44,658 bases of DNA from Bacteroidales bacterium (GCA_020438105.1 JAGQVE010000033.1:1-44658), one strand, 5' to 3'. Positions 18,271 to 28,315 are shown, counted from the stretch's first letter. Notes: generated from the sequence alone by a model not told the origin. Translations and numbers: made by a program.

Positions 18271-19611
18271 ATGAACATTATCATTGCGGGAGACGGAGAG
18301 GTTGGTTTTCATCTTGCAAAAATGCTGCACGATGAACACCACGACATTACCATCGTGGATCCTCACGAGGAGCTGCTTAAAATGCTCGAATCCCACACCG
18401 ATATTCTTACCATTACAGGCGACTCAACGTCGGTAACTGTTTTGAACAAAGCAAAAGTCAACAAGGCAGATTTGCTGATTTCGGTTTTGCATGATGAAAC
18501 CACAAACCTGGTAACTTGTGCCCTTGGTAAAAAGCTGGGGGCCGAACGTACCATTGCACGTATTAACAATACCGAATACCTGGCACCTTCTACGCGGGAT
18601 ATGTTTAAGCAAATCGGGGTGGATGAGTTGGTTTGCCCGGAAAGTATTGCTGCGGATGAAATTATTGCATTGCTAAAACAAACCGCTGCCACCGAGATTT
18701 ATAATTTCTCACATGGCCGTCTGTCGTTGTTCCTGATCAAGCTTGATGAAAATGCTCTCGTGTTAAACAAAACACTTAACGAGGTAGCTATTGAATATCC
18801 TCAATTGGCATTCAGGGCGGTTGCGATTCACCGGAATTCGCAAACAATAATACCGCGCGGAGATGATATGTTTCTGGAAAACGACCTGGCCTATGTTATT
18901 ACCAAACCCGATGGCATTCATACCCTCATTAAATTAGGGGGAAAACAACATATCGAGATCAAGGATATCATGATCGTGGGTGGCGGAAGGATTGGCAGAA
19001 AAACAGCACAGCGTCTTGAAAAAAATCTTAACATAAAAATGGTTGAGTTGGATAAAAGCCGAAGTCAGTCGCTGGCCAATGATCTTGAGCGAACCCTGGT
19101 GATCAATGGCGATGCCCGCGATATTGAGCTATTGAAGGAAGAAGGAATTACCGATACCGATGCCTTTATCGCTGTTACCGATAATTCAGAAACCAATATC
19201 CTGACTTGCTTACATGCAACAAAATTAGGTGTAAGACGGACCATTGCCCTCGTTGAAAACCTTGATTACATTGATATTTCACAAAATATCGGGATCAATA
19301 CAATTATTAATAAAAAACTGATCTCAGCGAGTTATATCGCCCGGTTTACCATGAATGCCGAAGTTACTTCCATCAAATGTTTGAGTGGAATTGACGCTGA
19401 AGTGCTTGAGTTTGTAGCTAAGCCCGGATCGGATGTTACCCGCAAGCCGATCAATAGGCTCAGGATCCCGGAGGGAGCTATCATTGGAGGAATTGTCAGG
19501 GGGAAAGCCAGTTTTATAGCTATTGGTGATTTTCAAATATTGGAAAATGATCATGTTGTTGTTTTTGCCCTTCCAAAAGCAATACATAAAGTAGACCGCC
19601 TTTTTAATTAA
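18271..19611 (+). CDS. trkA: Trk potassium uptake regulatory subunit TrkA
   Basis: A 446-residue cytoplasmic gating subunit with two RCK units. The first NAD-binding fold starts at MNIIIAGDGEVGFHLAKML and the second near residue 232 with IMIVGGGRIGRKTAQRL; each is followed by a TrkA_C domain (about 140-220 and 365-446). It binds nucleotides and controls the TrkH channel. Both Rossmann glycine motifs are intact. trkH follows after 21 bases on the same strand, forming a two-gene operon. Confidence 0.95.
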   Translation: MNIIIAGDGEVGFHLAKMLHDEHHDITIVDPHEELLKMLESHTDILTITGDSTSVTVLNKAKVNKADLLISVLHDETTNLVTCALGKKLGAERTIARINNTEYLAPSTRDMFKQIGVDELVCPESIAADEIIALLKQTAATEIYNFSHGRLSLFLIKLDENALVLNKTLNEVAIEYPQLAFRAVAIHRNSQTIIPRGDDMFLENDLAYVITKPDGIHTLIKLGGKQHIEIKDIMIVGGGRIGRKTAQRLEKNLNIKMVELDKSRSQSLANDLERTLVINGDARDIELLKEEGITDTDAFIAVTDNSETNILTCLHATKLGVRRTIALVENLDYIDISQNIGINTIINKKLISASYIARFTMNAEVTSIKCLSGIDAEVLEFVAKPGSDVTRKPINRLRIPEGAIIGGIVRGKASFIAIGDFQILENDHVVVFALPKAIHKVDRLFN

Positions 19612-19632
19612 TTCTTTAAATTTGATTCCGCA

Positions 19633-21093
19633 ATGTCGTTTTTATCGAAAATAAACTGGCGTATAATTCTCCAGATTCTCGGGTTCCTCCTGATCATCGA
19701 AGGCCTTTTCATGTTCACAGGAATCCCATTTTCGATATATTATTGCAATTACAAATGCCTGAGCCTGCTTTATAGCGGGCTGATAACTTTAAGCACCGGG
19801 GGTGTGATCTGGTTTATTACCCGTAAGGCCAACCGTGCCATCGGCAAACGCGAAGGTTATATTATTGTATCGGTGGCCTGGGTGGTGATTTCCCTTTTTG
19901 GAACCCTTCCTTATTTGATAAGCGGGGCTATCCCGAGCTTTACGGATGCTTATTTTGAAACGATTTCAGGGTTTACGACCACAGGGGCATCCATTTTAAC
20001 CGATATTGAAATTGTACCAAAAGGCCTGTTATTTTGGAGGGCGCTCACCCACTGGATTGGGGGGATGGGTATCATCGTTTTGTCAGTTGCTATTTTGCCT
20101 CTACTGGGTATTGGCGGCATGCAGCTTTTTGTTGCTGAAATGCCCGGCATCACACCTGATAAACTTCACCCAAGAATTACTCAAACAGCAAAAAGATTAT
20201 GGGGTATTTACCTGCTGTTAACAGCCATTGAAACAGTGCTGCTGATGTTTGGCGGTATGGACTTGTTTGATTCTCTCTGTCATTCATTTGCTACCATGGC
20301 AACAGGTGGTTTCTCCACAAAAAATGCGAGTGTCGCTGATTTTTCGCCGTATATCCAGTATGTTATTATTGTTTTTATGATCCTTGCCGGAACCAACTTC
20401 ACCCTGCATTACCTTGGCCTGCATGGGAAACTGCGTGAAATCTGGAGAAATGAAGAGTATCGCTATTACATCCTTTTTACCCTTGGCTTTTCGGTGGTTT
20501 TGGGTGTCATTATTTTTTATGAAGGAAGTTTATCGATGGAACAATCTATCCGTGATGCGCTTTTTCAGGTTGTTTCCATTGTAACTACCACCGGATTTGT
20601 TACGAGTGATTATTTGAGCTGGCCCGGGCAATCGTGGATATTTTTGTTCCTGCTTATGTTTGTTGGTGGCAGTGCCGGATCAACAGGGGGTGGTATTAAA
20701 ATTGCCCGACAGATATTGCTGTTAAAAAACAGCGCCCTCGAATTTAAAAGGATGATCCACCCGCAAGCTGTTATTCCTGTTAGGTTTAATGGCAGAGCTG
20801 TAGCCCCTGAGATCATTCATCTCGTGATGGCATTTTTCCTGTTTTACATTCTTACGTTTTTTGCCGGGACGTTTATCCTTACATTGATGGGGTTGAGCTT
20901 TGATACTGCCATAGGTGCTACAATTGCAACCCTCGGAAATATCGGGCCGGGTATTGGTGGGGTGGGTCCTGTCGAAAATTATTCATTTTTGCCCGATGCT
21001 GCAAAATGGATTTCCTCTTTCCTGATGTTATTGGGAAGACTTGAATTATTTACCGTTATCATTTTATTCTCTCCATCATTCTGGAAAAAATAA
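19633..21093 (+). CDS. trkH: Trk-type potassium transporter TrkH
   Basis: A 486-residue membrane protein with the repeated membrane-pore-membrane architecture of TrkH/KtrB. Selectivity-filter-like segments are visible as SGFTTTGAS near 112-120, ATGGFSTKN near 221, VTTTGFVTSDY near 318 and TLGNIGPGIGG near 436, along with the conserved AGSTGGGIK in the third repeat region. It forms the potassium-conducting channel in the inner membrane. Its TAA is immediately followed by the stop codon of the convergent membrane glycosyltransferase gene, with no spacer. Confidence 0.95.
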   Translation: MSFLSKINWRIILQILGFLLIIEGLFMFTGIPFSIYYCNYKCLSLLYSGLITLSTGGVIWFITRKANRAIGKREGYIIVSVAWVVISLFGTLPYLISGAIPSFTDAYFETISGFTTTGASILTDIEIVPKGLLFWRALTHWIGGMGIIVLSVAILPLLGIGGMQLFVAEMPGITPDKLHPRITQTAKRLWGIYLLLTAIETVLLMFGGMDLFDSLCHSFATMATGGFSTKNASVADFSPYIQYVIIVFMILAGTNFTLHYLGLHGKLREIWRNEEYRYYILFTLGFSVVLGVIIFYEGSLSMEQSIRDALFQVVSIVTTTGFVTSDYLSWPGQSWIFLFLLMFVGGSAGSTGGGIKIARQILLLKNSALEFKRMIHPQAVIPVRFNGRAVAPEIIHLVMAFFLFYILTFFAGTFILTLMGLSFDTAIGATIATLGNIGPGIGGVGPVENYSFLPDAAKWISSFLMLLGRLELFTVIILFSPSFWKK

Positions 21094-22926
21094 TTACTGA
21101 TCTTTATCCAGCCGGAAAACATTCACAAAAGCATCTTTGATCATAAAGGGTTGATCTTCCTGGTTCCATAAATAGAGTTTATACCAGTATGCTCCCTCAG
21201 GTAAATTTGAAACTTTCATACAATTCCTGGCTTTGCCGGATGAGTGCGTCCATGCCAGCCGTTGGTGAAAAAGTTCATAAACCGAATAATATAACTGATT
21301 ACCTTGCCGGTCGGTGATATCAATTACAATAGCTGCCCGAAATGGTTCTTCCGGCGATTCAAGCCACATATTCCATTCAAAGATCAGATCTTCGCCATCA
21401 AGGGTATCAAGTTTATTTTCTCTCAACATAAAATACCTTGGGCTTAATGTGTCGTCGGTTTCAAATCTTTCGGATCCGTACAGCCACTCCCTGGGTGCCT
21501 GCCTTTTTCTTTTGAGCAAATGAATATCCCTGATTTCATCATAATCCAGGCTGTCGTACAAGATCCTCCATTCAGGATTTTCATGGATGTTATAAATAAG
21601 GAAATCATCTGTTGATTCAGTTGTATCGGCATGATGAAGCAGGTTTAGCTCACCTGTATTTCTGTAATCTTCAATGGCCCAGAAGTAGCTGCGAAGCCAG
21701 TGAGCCCCAACCACAGGAGGTAATTGACCGGAGGATGTGCTTTCACTAATTTCGTCGTAAAAACGTTGAGGGATACCCATTTCCTTCCAGTAAGAAGTAT
21801 AATCTAAGTTTGCTGATCTTAAAAAATTGATCGGAATCAAAACAAAGAAAACAGGTAAAAAAAATAACCACTTGGATTTTTGTTTATCAGCAAATTTATC
21901 AATACCAAGCAATAAACTTCCAACAAAAAAGGGAATAAAAAACATACCTACCCGATCCTCCGGGTATTTAACCTCCATGAAATAATGCATTATTACAAAA
22001 AGTGCAATATTGCCGAAAAGCAGGAAACTAAAAATAAAATCGGGCTGAAGGATTTGCCTGATATTTTTACTAAGCGACAGTCGTTTAATAAATATTACAA
22101 GAATTAAAACGAGCAAAGCGGCTACTATAACTGATAATAACCAAAAGGAGAAGCCGGTGGAGAGTTCTATCAGGGTTTGGGCGGTTACTTTCCAAAAACC
22201 ACCAATAATTCCATAATATAAAAGGCTTCTGCTTTTTAGTTCAAATAAAACCTGTATTGCCAAAACCAGCGGAATAAGTCCTCCTAAAACAATGATAATT
22301 ATCCTTCTGAAGAAGGCTTTGAGATGACTTTCATTTTTAATAATGGTTATGAGCAGGGTGGCTACTAAGAAAACAAGAACAGTATAAATGAGCGTTAAAT
22401 TTGAAAGTAAAATGAGTAGGATCATTAGCGATTGCAGCACATAAAAGCGAATGGCATTTGTCTCAACCAATTGAATGGTAAACCAGGTGGCCGCCAGTAA
22501 AAAGGCCATCGACATTCCATAGCCTCTTGACAATGCAAGGTATTCGATAAAAAAGTGATTGAAGCAGATGGATAAAATCCAAACCGCCCTGTGCCATTTG
22601 TTTGAAAGTAAGCCAGCAATCTGGTAAACTGCCCAGAAAAACAGGGGAGTGATCAGGAGGTTTGGTAAACGAACCGACCATTCATGCAGCCCGAAGAGGG
22701 AGTAACTGAGCCATGTTAAAGCTGAATTCAGGAAATGATTATTGGCATCCCAGTGTGAAAGATAGGGTAAAAACCTGCCCGTTTGAATGTAGTGATAAAA
22801 GGTGGCGATCTCATCATGAACCAACGGAACATAAATGGCCCTTAACCATAAATATGCCCAGAGCAAAATGAAAAGGATGAAATAGATTATTCGTTCGATG
22901 CGACTTATTGGCTGTTTGGATATCAT
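21094..22926 (-). CDS. GT-C membrane glycosyltransferase-like protein (PMT/ArnT type)
   Basis: A 610-residue protein with about 12 hydrophobic segments in the first 380 residues and a soluble C-terminal domain of about 200 residues. The first periplasmic loop carries VPLVHDEIATF, matching the Asp-Glu signature of GT39/GT83-type (PMT_2) lipid-sugar-dependent glycosyltransferases, and LFGLHEWSVRLPNLL resembles the conserved LFG...RLPS segment. Such enzymes move a sugar from a polyprenyl phosphate to an envelope acceptor. Donor and acceptor are unknown. It starts within the last four bases of waaA, so a lipopolysaccharide-related role is a reasonable inference. Confidence 0.75.
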   Translation of the reverse strand: MISKQPISRIERIIYFILFILLWAYLWLRAIYVPLVHDEIATFYHYIQTGRFLPYLSHWDANNHFLNSALTWLSYSLFGLHEWSVRLPNLLITPLFFWAVYQIAGLLSNKWHRAVWILSICFNHFFIEYLALSRGYGMSMAFLLAATWFTIQLVETNAIRFYVLQSLMILLILLSNLTLIYTVLVFLVATLLITIIKNESHLKAFFRRIIIIVLGGLIPLVLAIQVLFELKSRSLLYYGIIGGFWKVTAQTLIELSTGFSFWLLSVIVAALLVLILVIFIKRLSLSKNIRQILQPDFIFSFLLFGNIALFVIMHYFMEVKYPEDRVGMFFIPFFVGSLLLGIDKFADKQKSKWLFFLPVFFVLIPINFLRSANLDYTSYWKEMGIPQRFYDEISESTSSGQLPPVVGAHWLRSYFWAIEDYRNTGELNLLHHADTTESTDDFLIYNIHENPEWRILYDSLDYDEIRDIHLLKRKRQAPREWLYGSERFETDDTLSPRYFMLRENKLDTLDGEDLIFEWNMWLESPEEPFRAAIVIDITDRQGNQLYYSVYELFHQRLAWTHSSGKARNCMKVSNLPEGAYWYKLYLWNQEDQPFMIKDAFVNVFRLDKDQ

Positions 22927-24170
22927 ATTTTTAAATGGCTTTTAATTGCTGCTAATATCTGGTTTGTTGCGCCTGTATTTTCCGTAATAAATGATTTGCA
23001 TATCCCGGAAGCCTGCTGATAATAATGCCGGTCATTTAGTAATTGATCCAATGTTGACTTAGCTTCTGTTTCATTTTGTATCGCAAAACCTCCGCCCTTT
23101 TGGATGAGGTTTACCGCTTCACTGAACTTATGATAATTTGGACCGAAAATGACCGGTTTACCAAAAGTCACTGCTTCCAGTATATTGTGTATCCCTTTCC
23201 CAAAACCGCCTCCGATATATGCAACATCGCAATAGCGGTAAAGGGAACTCAAAAACCCCATTCCATCAATAATCAAAACATTTGCAATCTTCAGATCATT
23301 TGCATCAGCCCCTGAATATCGAATGGTTTTGAACTGTTCGAACATCGTTTCAATGGCTGACAGGTGCTCTTTATGAATTTCGTGAGGCGCAATGATCAGT
23401 TTGGTGTGTTGGGGTTTATGCTGCAAATAGTTTAGCAGGAGTTTTTCATCCGGAGGCCAGGTGCTTCCGCCAAGTATTACCCGGTTTCCTGAAGCAAATG
23501 TTGCAGCAATGGCGTTCTCTTTTTGCTGTGCCGCAATGGAGGCCACCCTGTCGAAACGGGTATCGCCGCTCACATTCACCTGATTGATCCCAATGGATTC
23601 AAGCAGGTTTTTTGATGCTTCGTTTTGTACAAAAAATTGGTTCACAGATTTTAATTGATTTCTGAACCATCCACCATACCATTTAAAAAAGTGTTGCTCT
23701 TTTCTGAAAATGGCAGAGATCACAAACATTGGAATCCGGTTTTTATGAATTTGACGAATGTAGTTAAACCAAAATTCATATTTGATAAAAACCGCCAGGC
23801 TGGGATTGACAATATTAATAAACTGCCTTGCATTTGAGGGTGAGTCAATGGGTAAATAAAAGATATAATCGGCACTTTCATAATTTTTCCGGATTTCATA
23901 ACCCGAGGGTGAAAAAAAGGTGAGTAAAATTTTATAACCAGGAAATGCCTTACGAAAAGCCTCTATCACCGGCCTTCCCTGCTCAAATTCACCCAGCGAA
24001 GCCGCATGAAACCATACCAGTGGTTTTTCGGGATCTATTGTAGTTTTAAGCCTTGAGAAGATATCTTTCCGGCCATTTACCCAGGTTTTAGCCTTGGTAT
24101 TAAACAGTGCGCTCACCCGGATCATCAGGTGGTAAAAGTAAATTCCGGTGTTGTAGAGCAGGGGCATCAT
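22923..24170 (-). CDS. waaA: 3-deoxy-D-manno-octulosonic acid transferase
   Basis: A 415-residue Kdo transferase (GT30) adding Kdo from CMP-Kdo to lipid A precursor at the inner membrane. Recognisable parts are the N-terminal membrane anchor (LLYNTGIYFYHLMIRVSAL), VWFHAASLGEFEQGRP with the conserved Glu near residue 60, the FIKYEFWFNY segment, the sugar-nucleotide part GGSTWPPDEK, and GGGFGKGIHNILEAVTFGKPVIFGP near 320-345. Length fits. The four-base overlap with the downstream GT-C gene suggests co-translation and places both in lipopolysaccharide core assembly. Confidence 0.95.
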   Translation of the reverse strand: MMPLLYNTGIYFYHLMIRVSALFNTKAKTWVNGRKDIFSRLKTTIDPEKPLVWFHAASLGEFEQGRPVIEAFRKAFPGYKILLTFFSPSGYEIRKNYESADYIFYLPIDSPSNARQFINIVNPSLAVFIKYEFWFNYIRQIHKNRIPMFVISAIFRKEQHFFKWYGGWFRNQLKSVNQFFVQNEASKNLLESIGINQVNVSGDTRFDRVASIAAQQKENAIAATFASGNRVILGGSTWPPDEKLLLNYLQHKPQHTKLIIAPHEIHKEHLSAIETMFEQFKTIRYSGADANDLKIANVLIIDGMGFLSSLYRYCDVAYIGGGFGKGIHNILEAVTFGKPVIFGPNYHKFSEAVNLIQKGGGFAIQNETEAKSTLDQLLNDRHYYQQASGICKSFITENTGATNQILAAIKSHLKI

Positions 24171-24197
24171 GAATCCAGCGAATCGGCTTTCAAAGCA

Positions 24198-24953
24198 TCA
24201 ATAATAATAAAATTTTTCGGGTTCACGGGTGAAAATTGGAACGATCCATCCAATCCTGAACCCATTCAGGATATCAAACCTCTTTTGAACAGGATCAGGA
24301 AGTTTGGTATCGAAATTTACATCCCGCTGCGGCGTGGTCCATGCCTGACAAAACTCAAACCCACCATAAAAATTTAATAAACGGCTATTGCTCATAAAAA
24401 GGTAACCCACAAATTCGTTGGTGGTGAAACCGGCAGCCAGCCGGTCATATCCCCTTTTGTAGTCACCATTTAATTGGGGTACGTTGTTATTGGTAACTTC
24501 AATCCTGATCTTGTGTTGCAGATATCCAATCCCGCCAGTAACAATAAATCCTGAATTTGGATTGGGGGATAAAACCGGAATCAATTTCCCGACTTTTCCA
24601 TTCACATAAAAACCTCTTTCGAAAAGGTTATAATAGGCAAAACTACCTGCATTATCAATGATGTTACCACTTACGGTTTTGATATTTGTCATGATCTGAT
24701 CCTCATTTTTAATATCACCCCCGAAAATGAAATTAAAATCGCCCCCGAAAATCCAGTTGGATGCGGTTTTCCATTGAAAGCCACCTGTCAAAGTTGAATT
24801 ATTGCCATACCGATCGGCCAAATCACCACCCGGAACCTGCCAGGCCCAGGATGCATAAAACATCGGAATACTCAGGGTGGTATCTTTCACATTGGATTGC
24901 CCGAACACAATGCCCGACAACAACGCAGCGAATACCAGAGTAATAAATTTCAT
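24198..24953 (-). CDS. Conserved outer-membrane-type protein, unknown function
   Basis: A 251-residue protein. I choose the start at ATG 24953 because it gives a clean signal peptide (MKFITLVFAALLSGIVFG, then QSNVKD); the frame can be read from 25010 but that would precede the signal with non-hydrophobic residues. The mature part has many aromatic, alternating segments (WIFGGDFNFIFGGD, GFYVNGKVGKLIPV, FVGYLFMSNS, LNFYGGFEF) and ends with aromatic residues YYY, all consistent with an outer-membrane beta-barrel. No enzyme motif is visible. It lies 27 bases upstream of waaA on the same strand, so an envelope role is likely. Confidence 0.7.
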   Translation of the reverse strand: MKFITLVFAALLSGIVFGQSNVKDTTLSIPMFYASWAWQVPGGDLADRYGNNSTLTGGFQWKTASNWIFGGDFNFIFGGDIKNEDQIMTNIKTVSGNIIDNAGSFAYYNLFERGFYVNGKVGKLIPVLSPNPNSGFIVTGGIGYLQHKIRIEVTNNNVPQLNGDYKRGYDRLAAGFTTNEFVGYLFMSNSRLLNFYGGFEFCQAWTTPQRDVNFDTKLPDPVQKRFDILNGFRIGWIVPIFTREPEKFYYY

Positions 24954-24972
24954 GAGTCTCAAATTTGTGGCA

Positions 24973-24980
24973 CAAAAGTA
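24973..24980 (-). promoter_or_regulatory. Candidate -7 box for the outer-membrane protein/waaA operon
   Basis: On the minus strand this reads TACTTTTG, an exact TAnnTTTG, 19 bases before the chosen start at 24953. It supports that start over the longer alternative, whose start codon would lie upstream of the box. Confidence 0.5.
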
Positions 24981-25086
24981 AGAAAAGCACCTGCAAATTG
25001 AAATAAACATTATAAAGCAGTGTTTTATTGCTTGCGAAATTCAATGTGAAATTATTGTTAACAAAATAACAATGCTCGAAATATTC

Positions 25087-25116
25087 TTTGCCACTATCCG
25101 GTTTTGAGTATCTTTG
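25087..25116 (+). promoter_or_regulatory. Bacteroidota-type promoter for the nucleotide-sugar operon
   Basis: A -33 TTTG at 25087-25090 and a -7 TATCTTTG at 25109-25116 are separated by 18 bases, close to the consensus spacing. Transcription would begin near 25123, leaving a leader of about 90 bases before the ATG at 25214. This is the best-matching two-box promoter I found in the window. Confidence 0.65.
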
Positions 25117-25213
25117 ACCGCTGAATTTTGAAGTAAGAACTAAAACAACAAATTCCGATAAAATTGATTTGGCCAAAACATCACATTGGCCAACAACAAC
25201 TTGAATTACAGAA

Positions 25214-25807
25214 ATGGAAAAAGAATTCTATGTACACGAAAGCGCCTACGTTGACGACAATGTAGAACTGGGAGCAGGAACCAAAGTCTGGCATTTTTCA
25301 CATGTTCAGTCGGGAAGTAAAATTGGAAAAAACTGCTCACTTGGTCAAAATGTGAATATCGGGAACAATGTTACCATTGGAAATAATGTGAAGATACAAA
25401 ACAATGTTTCGGTTTACGAGGGGGTTGAATTGGAAGACTTTGTTTTTTGCGGACCTTCGATGGTGTTCACCAATATATTAAATCCAAGGAGTGAATTTCC
25501 GCAACGCGGTTCGGAATTTTATTTAAAAACCCGTGTAAAAAAATCGGCTTCTTTGGGAGCCAATTGCACTGTTGTTTGCGGGCACGATATAGGAAAATAT
25601 GCTTTTGTGGGTGCTGGTTCGGTTGTAACCAAAGAAGTTCCGGATTATGCAATGGTAATTGGTGTACCTGCCCGCATAGCAGGCTGGATGTGCGCCTGTG
25701 GATCCCGTCTTGAACTATCGGCCGACCTGCATTCGGAAGAAGGGGCAAGTTGCTCAAAATGCAGCAGGCAATACACAAAAAAGGGAATTAAAGTCAAACA
25801 AAAATAA
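25214..25807 (+). CDS. WbpD/WlbB-like hexapeptide N-acetyltransferase
   Basis: A 197-residue left-handed beta-helix acyltransferase. Hexapeptide repeats run from about 15 to 150 ([61 protein letters not shown]). The C-terminal CxC...CxxC part ([16 protein letters not shown]) resembles a small zinc-binding tail. It is closest to WbpD/WlbB, which acetylates the 3-amino group of UDP-GlcNAc(3NH2)A. The aminotransferase for the preceding step follows after 9 bases, supporting this role in making a di-N-acetylated uronic acid for a surface polysaccharide. Confidence 0.85.
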   Translation: MEKEFYVHESAYVDDNVELGAGTKVWHFSHVQSGSKIGKNCSLGQNVNIGNNVTIGNNVKIQNNVSVYEGVELEDFVFCGPSMVFTNILNPRSEFPQRGSEFYLKTRVKKSASLGANCTVVCGHDIGKYAFVGAGSVVTKEVPDYAMVIGVPARIAGWMCACGSRLELSADLHSEEGASCSKCSRQYTKKGIKVKQK

Positions 25808-25816
25808 ATTAAACAT

Positions 25817-26932
25817 ATGCAATTCATCGATTTAAATGCACAACAGGCACGTATCCGGGAAAAAATTGAAGCCAATATTCTGAAAGTCCTGGATCACGGA
25901 CGATATATTATGGGCCCTGAAATACAGGAACTGGAAGCCAAACTTGCAGACTATGTAGGAACTAAACATGCCATCGGCGTTTCAAGCGGTACCGATGCTT
26001 TGTTAATGCCCCTGATGGCCTGGGATGTAAAACCCGGCGATGCGGTTTTTACCGTTGCCTTTACTTTTATTGCCACAGCAGAGGTGGTTCAGCTTTTGGG
26101 TGCAACACCGGTGTTTGTTGATATCGACCCGGAAACTTATAATATGGATGCCCAAAAACTGGAAGAGGCGATCATCAGGGTGAAAAATGAAGGAAAACTC
26201 AATCCAAAAATTGTGATCCCTGTTGATCTTTTTGGACAGCCGGCCGATTATGATGAGATCAATGCAATAGCTGAAAAATATAACCTTTTGGTGCTTGAAG
26301 ATGCTGCTCAGGGATTTGGTGGCGTGTATAAGGGAAAAAGGGCCTGTTCGCTGGCACCGGTTGCTGCAACCAGTTTTTTCCCGGCAAAACCGCTGGGTAC
26401 TTATGGCGATGCCGGAATGATTTTTTGCGATGATGATGAAATGATCGGCATTTTGGATTCAATAAGGGTACATGGGCAGGGGAGTGACAAATATAATAAT
26501 GTCCGCATTGGAATTAACGGCAGGATCGACTCCATCATGGCGGCCATTTTGCTTCCCAAGTTTGATATTTTCCAGGAAGAGATTGATATGAGGCAGGAGG
26601 TAGCGAACCGCTACACCGAAAAGCTCCATGGATTTGTTAAAACGCCTTTTGTTAAAGGTCAAAACGTTTCAGCATGGGCACAATACTCCATCCTGCACCC
26701 TAACAGGAAAAAAATCATGGATGGTTTAAACGAAAAAGGAATACCTACTGCCATTTATTATCCCAAACCATTGCACTTGCAGGATGCTTTTGAAAACCTG
26801 GGTTATTCAAAAGGAGATTTACCTGTTACAGAAAAAATTGCAGCTGAAGTATTCAGCATCCCGATGCATCCTTATCTTTCGGCCGAGGATCAGGACATGG
26901 TTGTGGAAAATATCATTCATTTTGCAAAATAA
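25817..26932 (+). CDS. WbpE/WlbC-like DegT-family aminotransferase
   Basis: A 371-residue PLP-dependent sugar aminotransferase (DegT/DnrJ/EryC1/StrS). It shows GVSSGTDALLMPLMA for cofactor binding near 55-70, VDIDPETYNMD, LEDAAQGFGG near 156, and the PLP lysine in FFPAKPLGTYGDAG near 190. The subgroup, with its WbpD partner beside it, transfers an amino group from glutamate to the C3-keto of UDP-GlcNAcA. The oxidising partner WbpB (Gfo/Idh family) that makes this ketone is not in the window. Confidence 0.88.
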   Translation: MQFIDLNAQQARIREKIEANILKVLDHGRYIMGPEIQELEAKLADYVGTKHAIGVSSGTDALLMPLMAWDVKPGDAVFTVAFTFIATAEVVQLLGATPVFVDIDPETYNMDAQKLEEAIIRVKNEGKLNPKIVIPVDLFGQPADYDEINAIAEKYNLLVLEDAAQGFGGVYKGKRACSLAPVAATSFFPAKPLGTYGDAGMIFCDDDEMIGILDSIRVHGQGSDKYNNVRIGINGRIDSIMAAILLPKFDIFQEEIDMRQEVANRYTEKLHGFVKTPFVKGQNVSAWAQYSILHPNRKKIMDGLNEKGIPTAIYYPKPLHLQDAFENLGYSKGDLPVTEKIAAEVFSIPMHPYLSAEDQDMVVENIIHFAK

Positions 26933-27007
26933 TTTCGCCGGATGAAACAATCGGCTGTTTCGATTGTATGAAGTGTTATTTTAAGAATTAATTAATCAAG
27001 AATAGAG

Positions 27008-28303
27008 ATGCAGATTTATAACAAACTCATTAACAAAGAAGCAAAATTATCTTTAATAGGACTCGGATATGTTGGGCTCCCTATCGCCCTGGAGTTCGCA
27101 AAACACATATCAGTTATCGGATTTGATATCAGCAAAGAGCGGGTGGAGATGATGAAAAACAAAATCGACCCGAGTGATGAATTGGAACCGGAAGCCTTTG
27201 AGGGTTGTGATATCATGTTTACCAGTAATCCCGAAGATCTCAGGGAAGCCGCTTTTCATATAGTTGCAGTACCTACACCCATTGACAGTCATAATATGCC
27301 CGACCTTACGCCCTTGATCTCCGCATCAAAAACGGTAGGAAAAATTTTGAAAAAAGGTGATTACGTGGTGTATGAATCCACTGTTTATCCCGGCGCTACC
27401 GAAGAAGATTGTGTGCCTGTGCTGGAAGAACATTCGGGATTAAAATTCGTGGAAGACTTTAAAGTCGGTTATTCACCTGAAAGGATCAATCCGGGCGATA
27501 AAGTTCATACCATCACTACCATTTTAAAGATTGTTTCGGGTTGTGACGATGAGTCGCTCGATAACATTGCAAAAACCTATGAGCTTGTTGTAAAAGCGGG
27601 TGTTCACAGGGCGCCAAGCATGAAAGTTGCCGAAGCTGCCAAGGTGATTGAAAACACCCAGCGCGATGTGAACATTGCCCTGATGAATGAATTGTCCATC
27701 ATTTTTAACCGGATGGGAATAAATACTTTTGATGTGCTTGAGGCAGCTGGAACTAAATGGAACTTTCTGAAGTTTTTCCCCGGCCTGGTTGGCGGACACT
27801 GCATAGGTGTTGACCCTTATTACCTGGCTTACAAAGCCCGTGAATACAGATATCACCCCCAAATTATCAATTCCGGGAGGTTTGTAAACGACAGCATGGG
27901 CTTTTATGTGGCCAAGCAGTTGGTAAAAAAATTGATCGGTAAAGGCAAAACCATCCTTGATGCAAGGGTGCTTGTAATGGGTATTACCTTTAAAGAAAAT
28001 GTAAGCGACCTGCGTAACTCAAAGGTGGTAGATGTAATTAGTGAATTAAAATCATACAGCGTAAAGGTAGATGTTGTTGATCCCTTTGCATCACCAAAAG
28101 AGGTAAAGCATGAGTACGGAATTGATCTGGCCGAAAAAGTGGAAGGAAAATATGATGCAGTGATCGTTGCTGTTTCGCATGATCAGTATGCTGAATTATC
28201 AGAAGAATACTTTAAAGGAATTTCAACTGAAGACGGCATTGTTGTAGATATAAAAGGTATTTACAGGAACAAAATCAAGTCGCTTTCGTATTGGAGTTTG
28301 TAA
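27008..28303 (+). CDS. UDP-N-acetylhexosamine 6-dehydrogenase (TviB/WbpA type)
   Basis: A 431-residue nucleotide-sugar dehydrogenase. The Rossmann motif LIGLGYVGLPIALEFAK is at the N-terminus, VAEAAKVIENTQRDVNIALMNE in the centre, and the catalytic cysteine in FPGLVGGHCIGVDPYY near residue 263. The overall sequence is closest in my reading to TviB/WbpO-type enzymes, which oxidise UDP-GlcNAc or UDP-GalNAc to the uronic acid with NAD. Together with the WbpE- and WbpD-like genes just upstream, UDP-GlcNAc is the likelier substrate. It lies 75 bases downstream of the aminotransferase gene on the same strand. Confidence 0.9.
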   Translation: MQIYNKLINKEAKLSLIGLGYVGLPIALEFAKHISVIGFDISKERVEMMKNKIDPSDELEPEAFEGCDIMFTSNPEDLREAAFHIVAVPTPIDSHNMPDLTPLISASKTVGKILKKGDYVVYESTVYPGATEEDCVPVLEEHSGLKFVEDFKVGYSPERINPGDKVHTITTILKIVSGCDDESLDNIAKTYELVVKAGVHRAPSMKVAEAAKVIENTQRDVNIALMNELSIIFNRMGINTFDVLEAAGTKWNFLKFFPGLVGGHCIGVDPYYLAYKAREYRYHPQIINSGRFVNDSMGFYVAKQLVKKLIGKGKTILDARVLVMGITFKENVSDLRNSKVVDVISELKSYSVKVDVVDPFASPKEVKHEYGIDLAEKVEGKYDAVIVAVSHDQYAELSEEYFKGISTEDGIVVDIKGIYRNKIKSLSYWSL

Positions 28304-28315
28304 AAACCCCCGATT

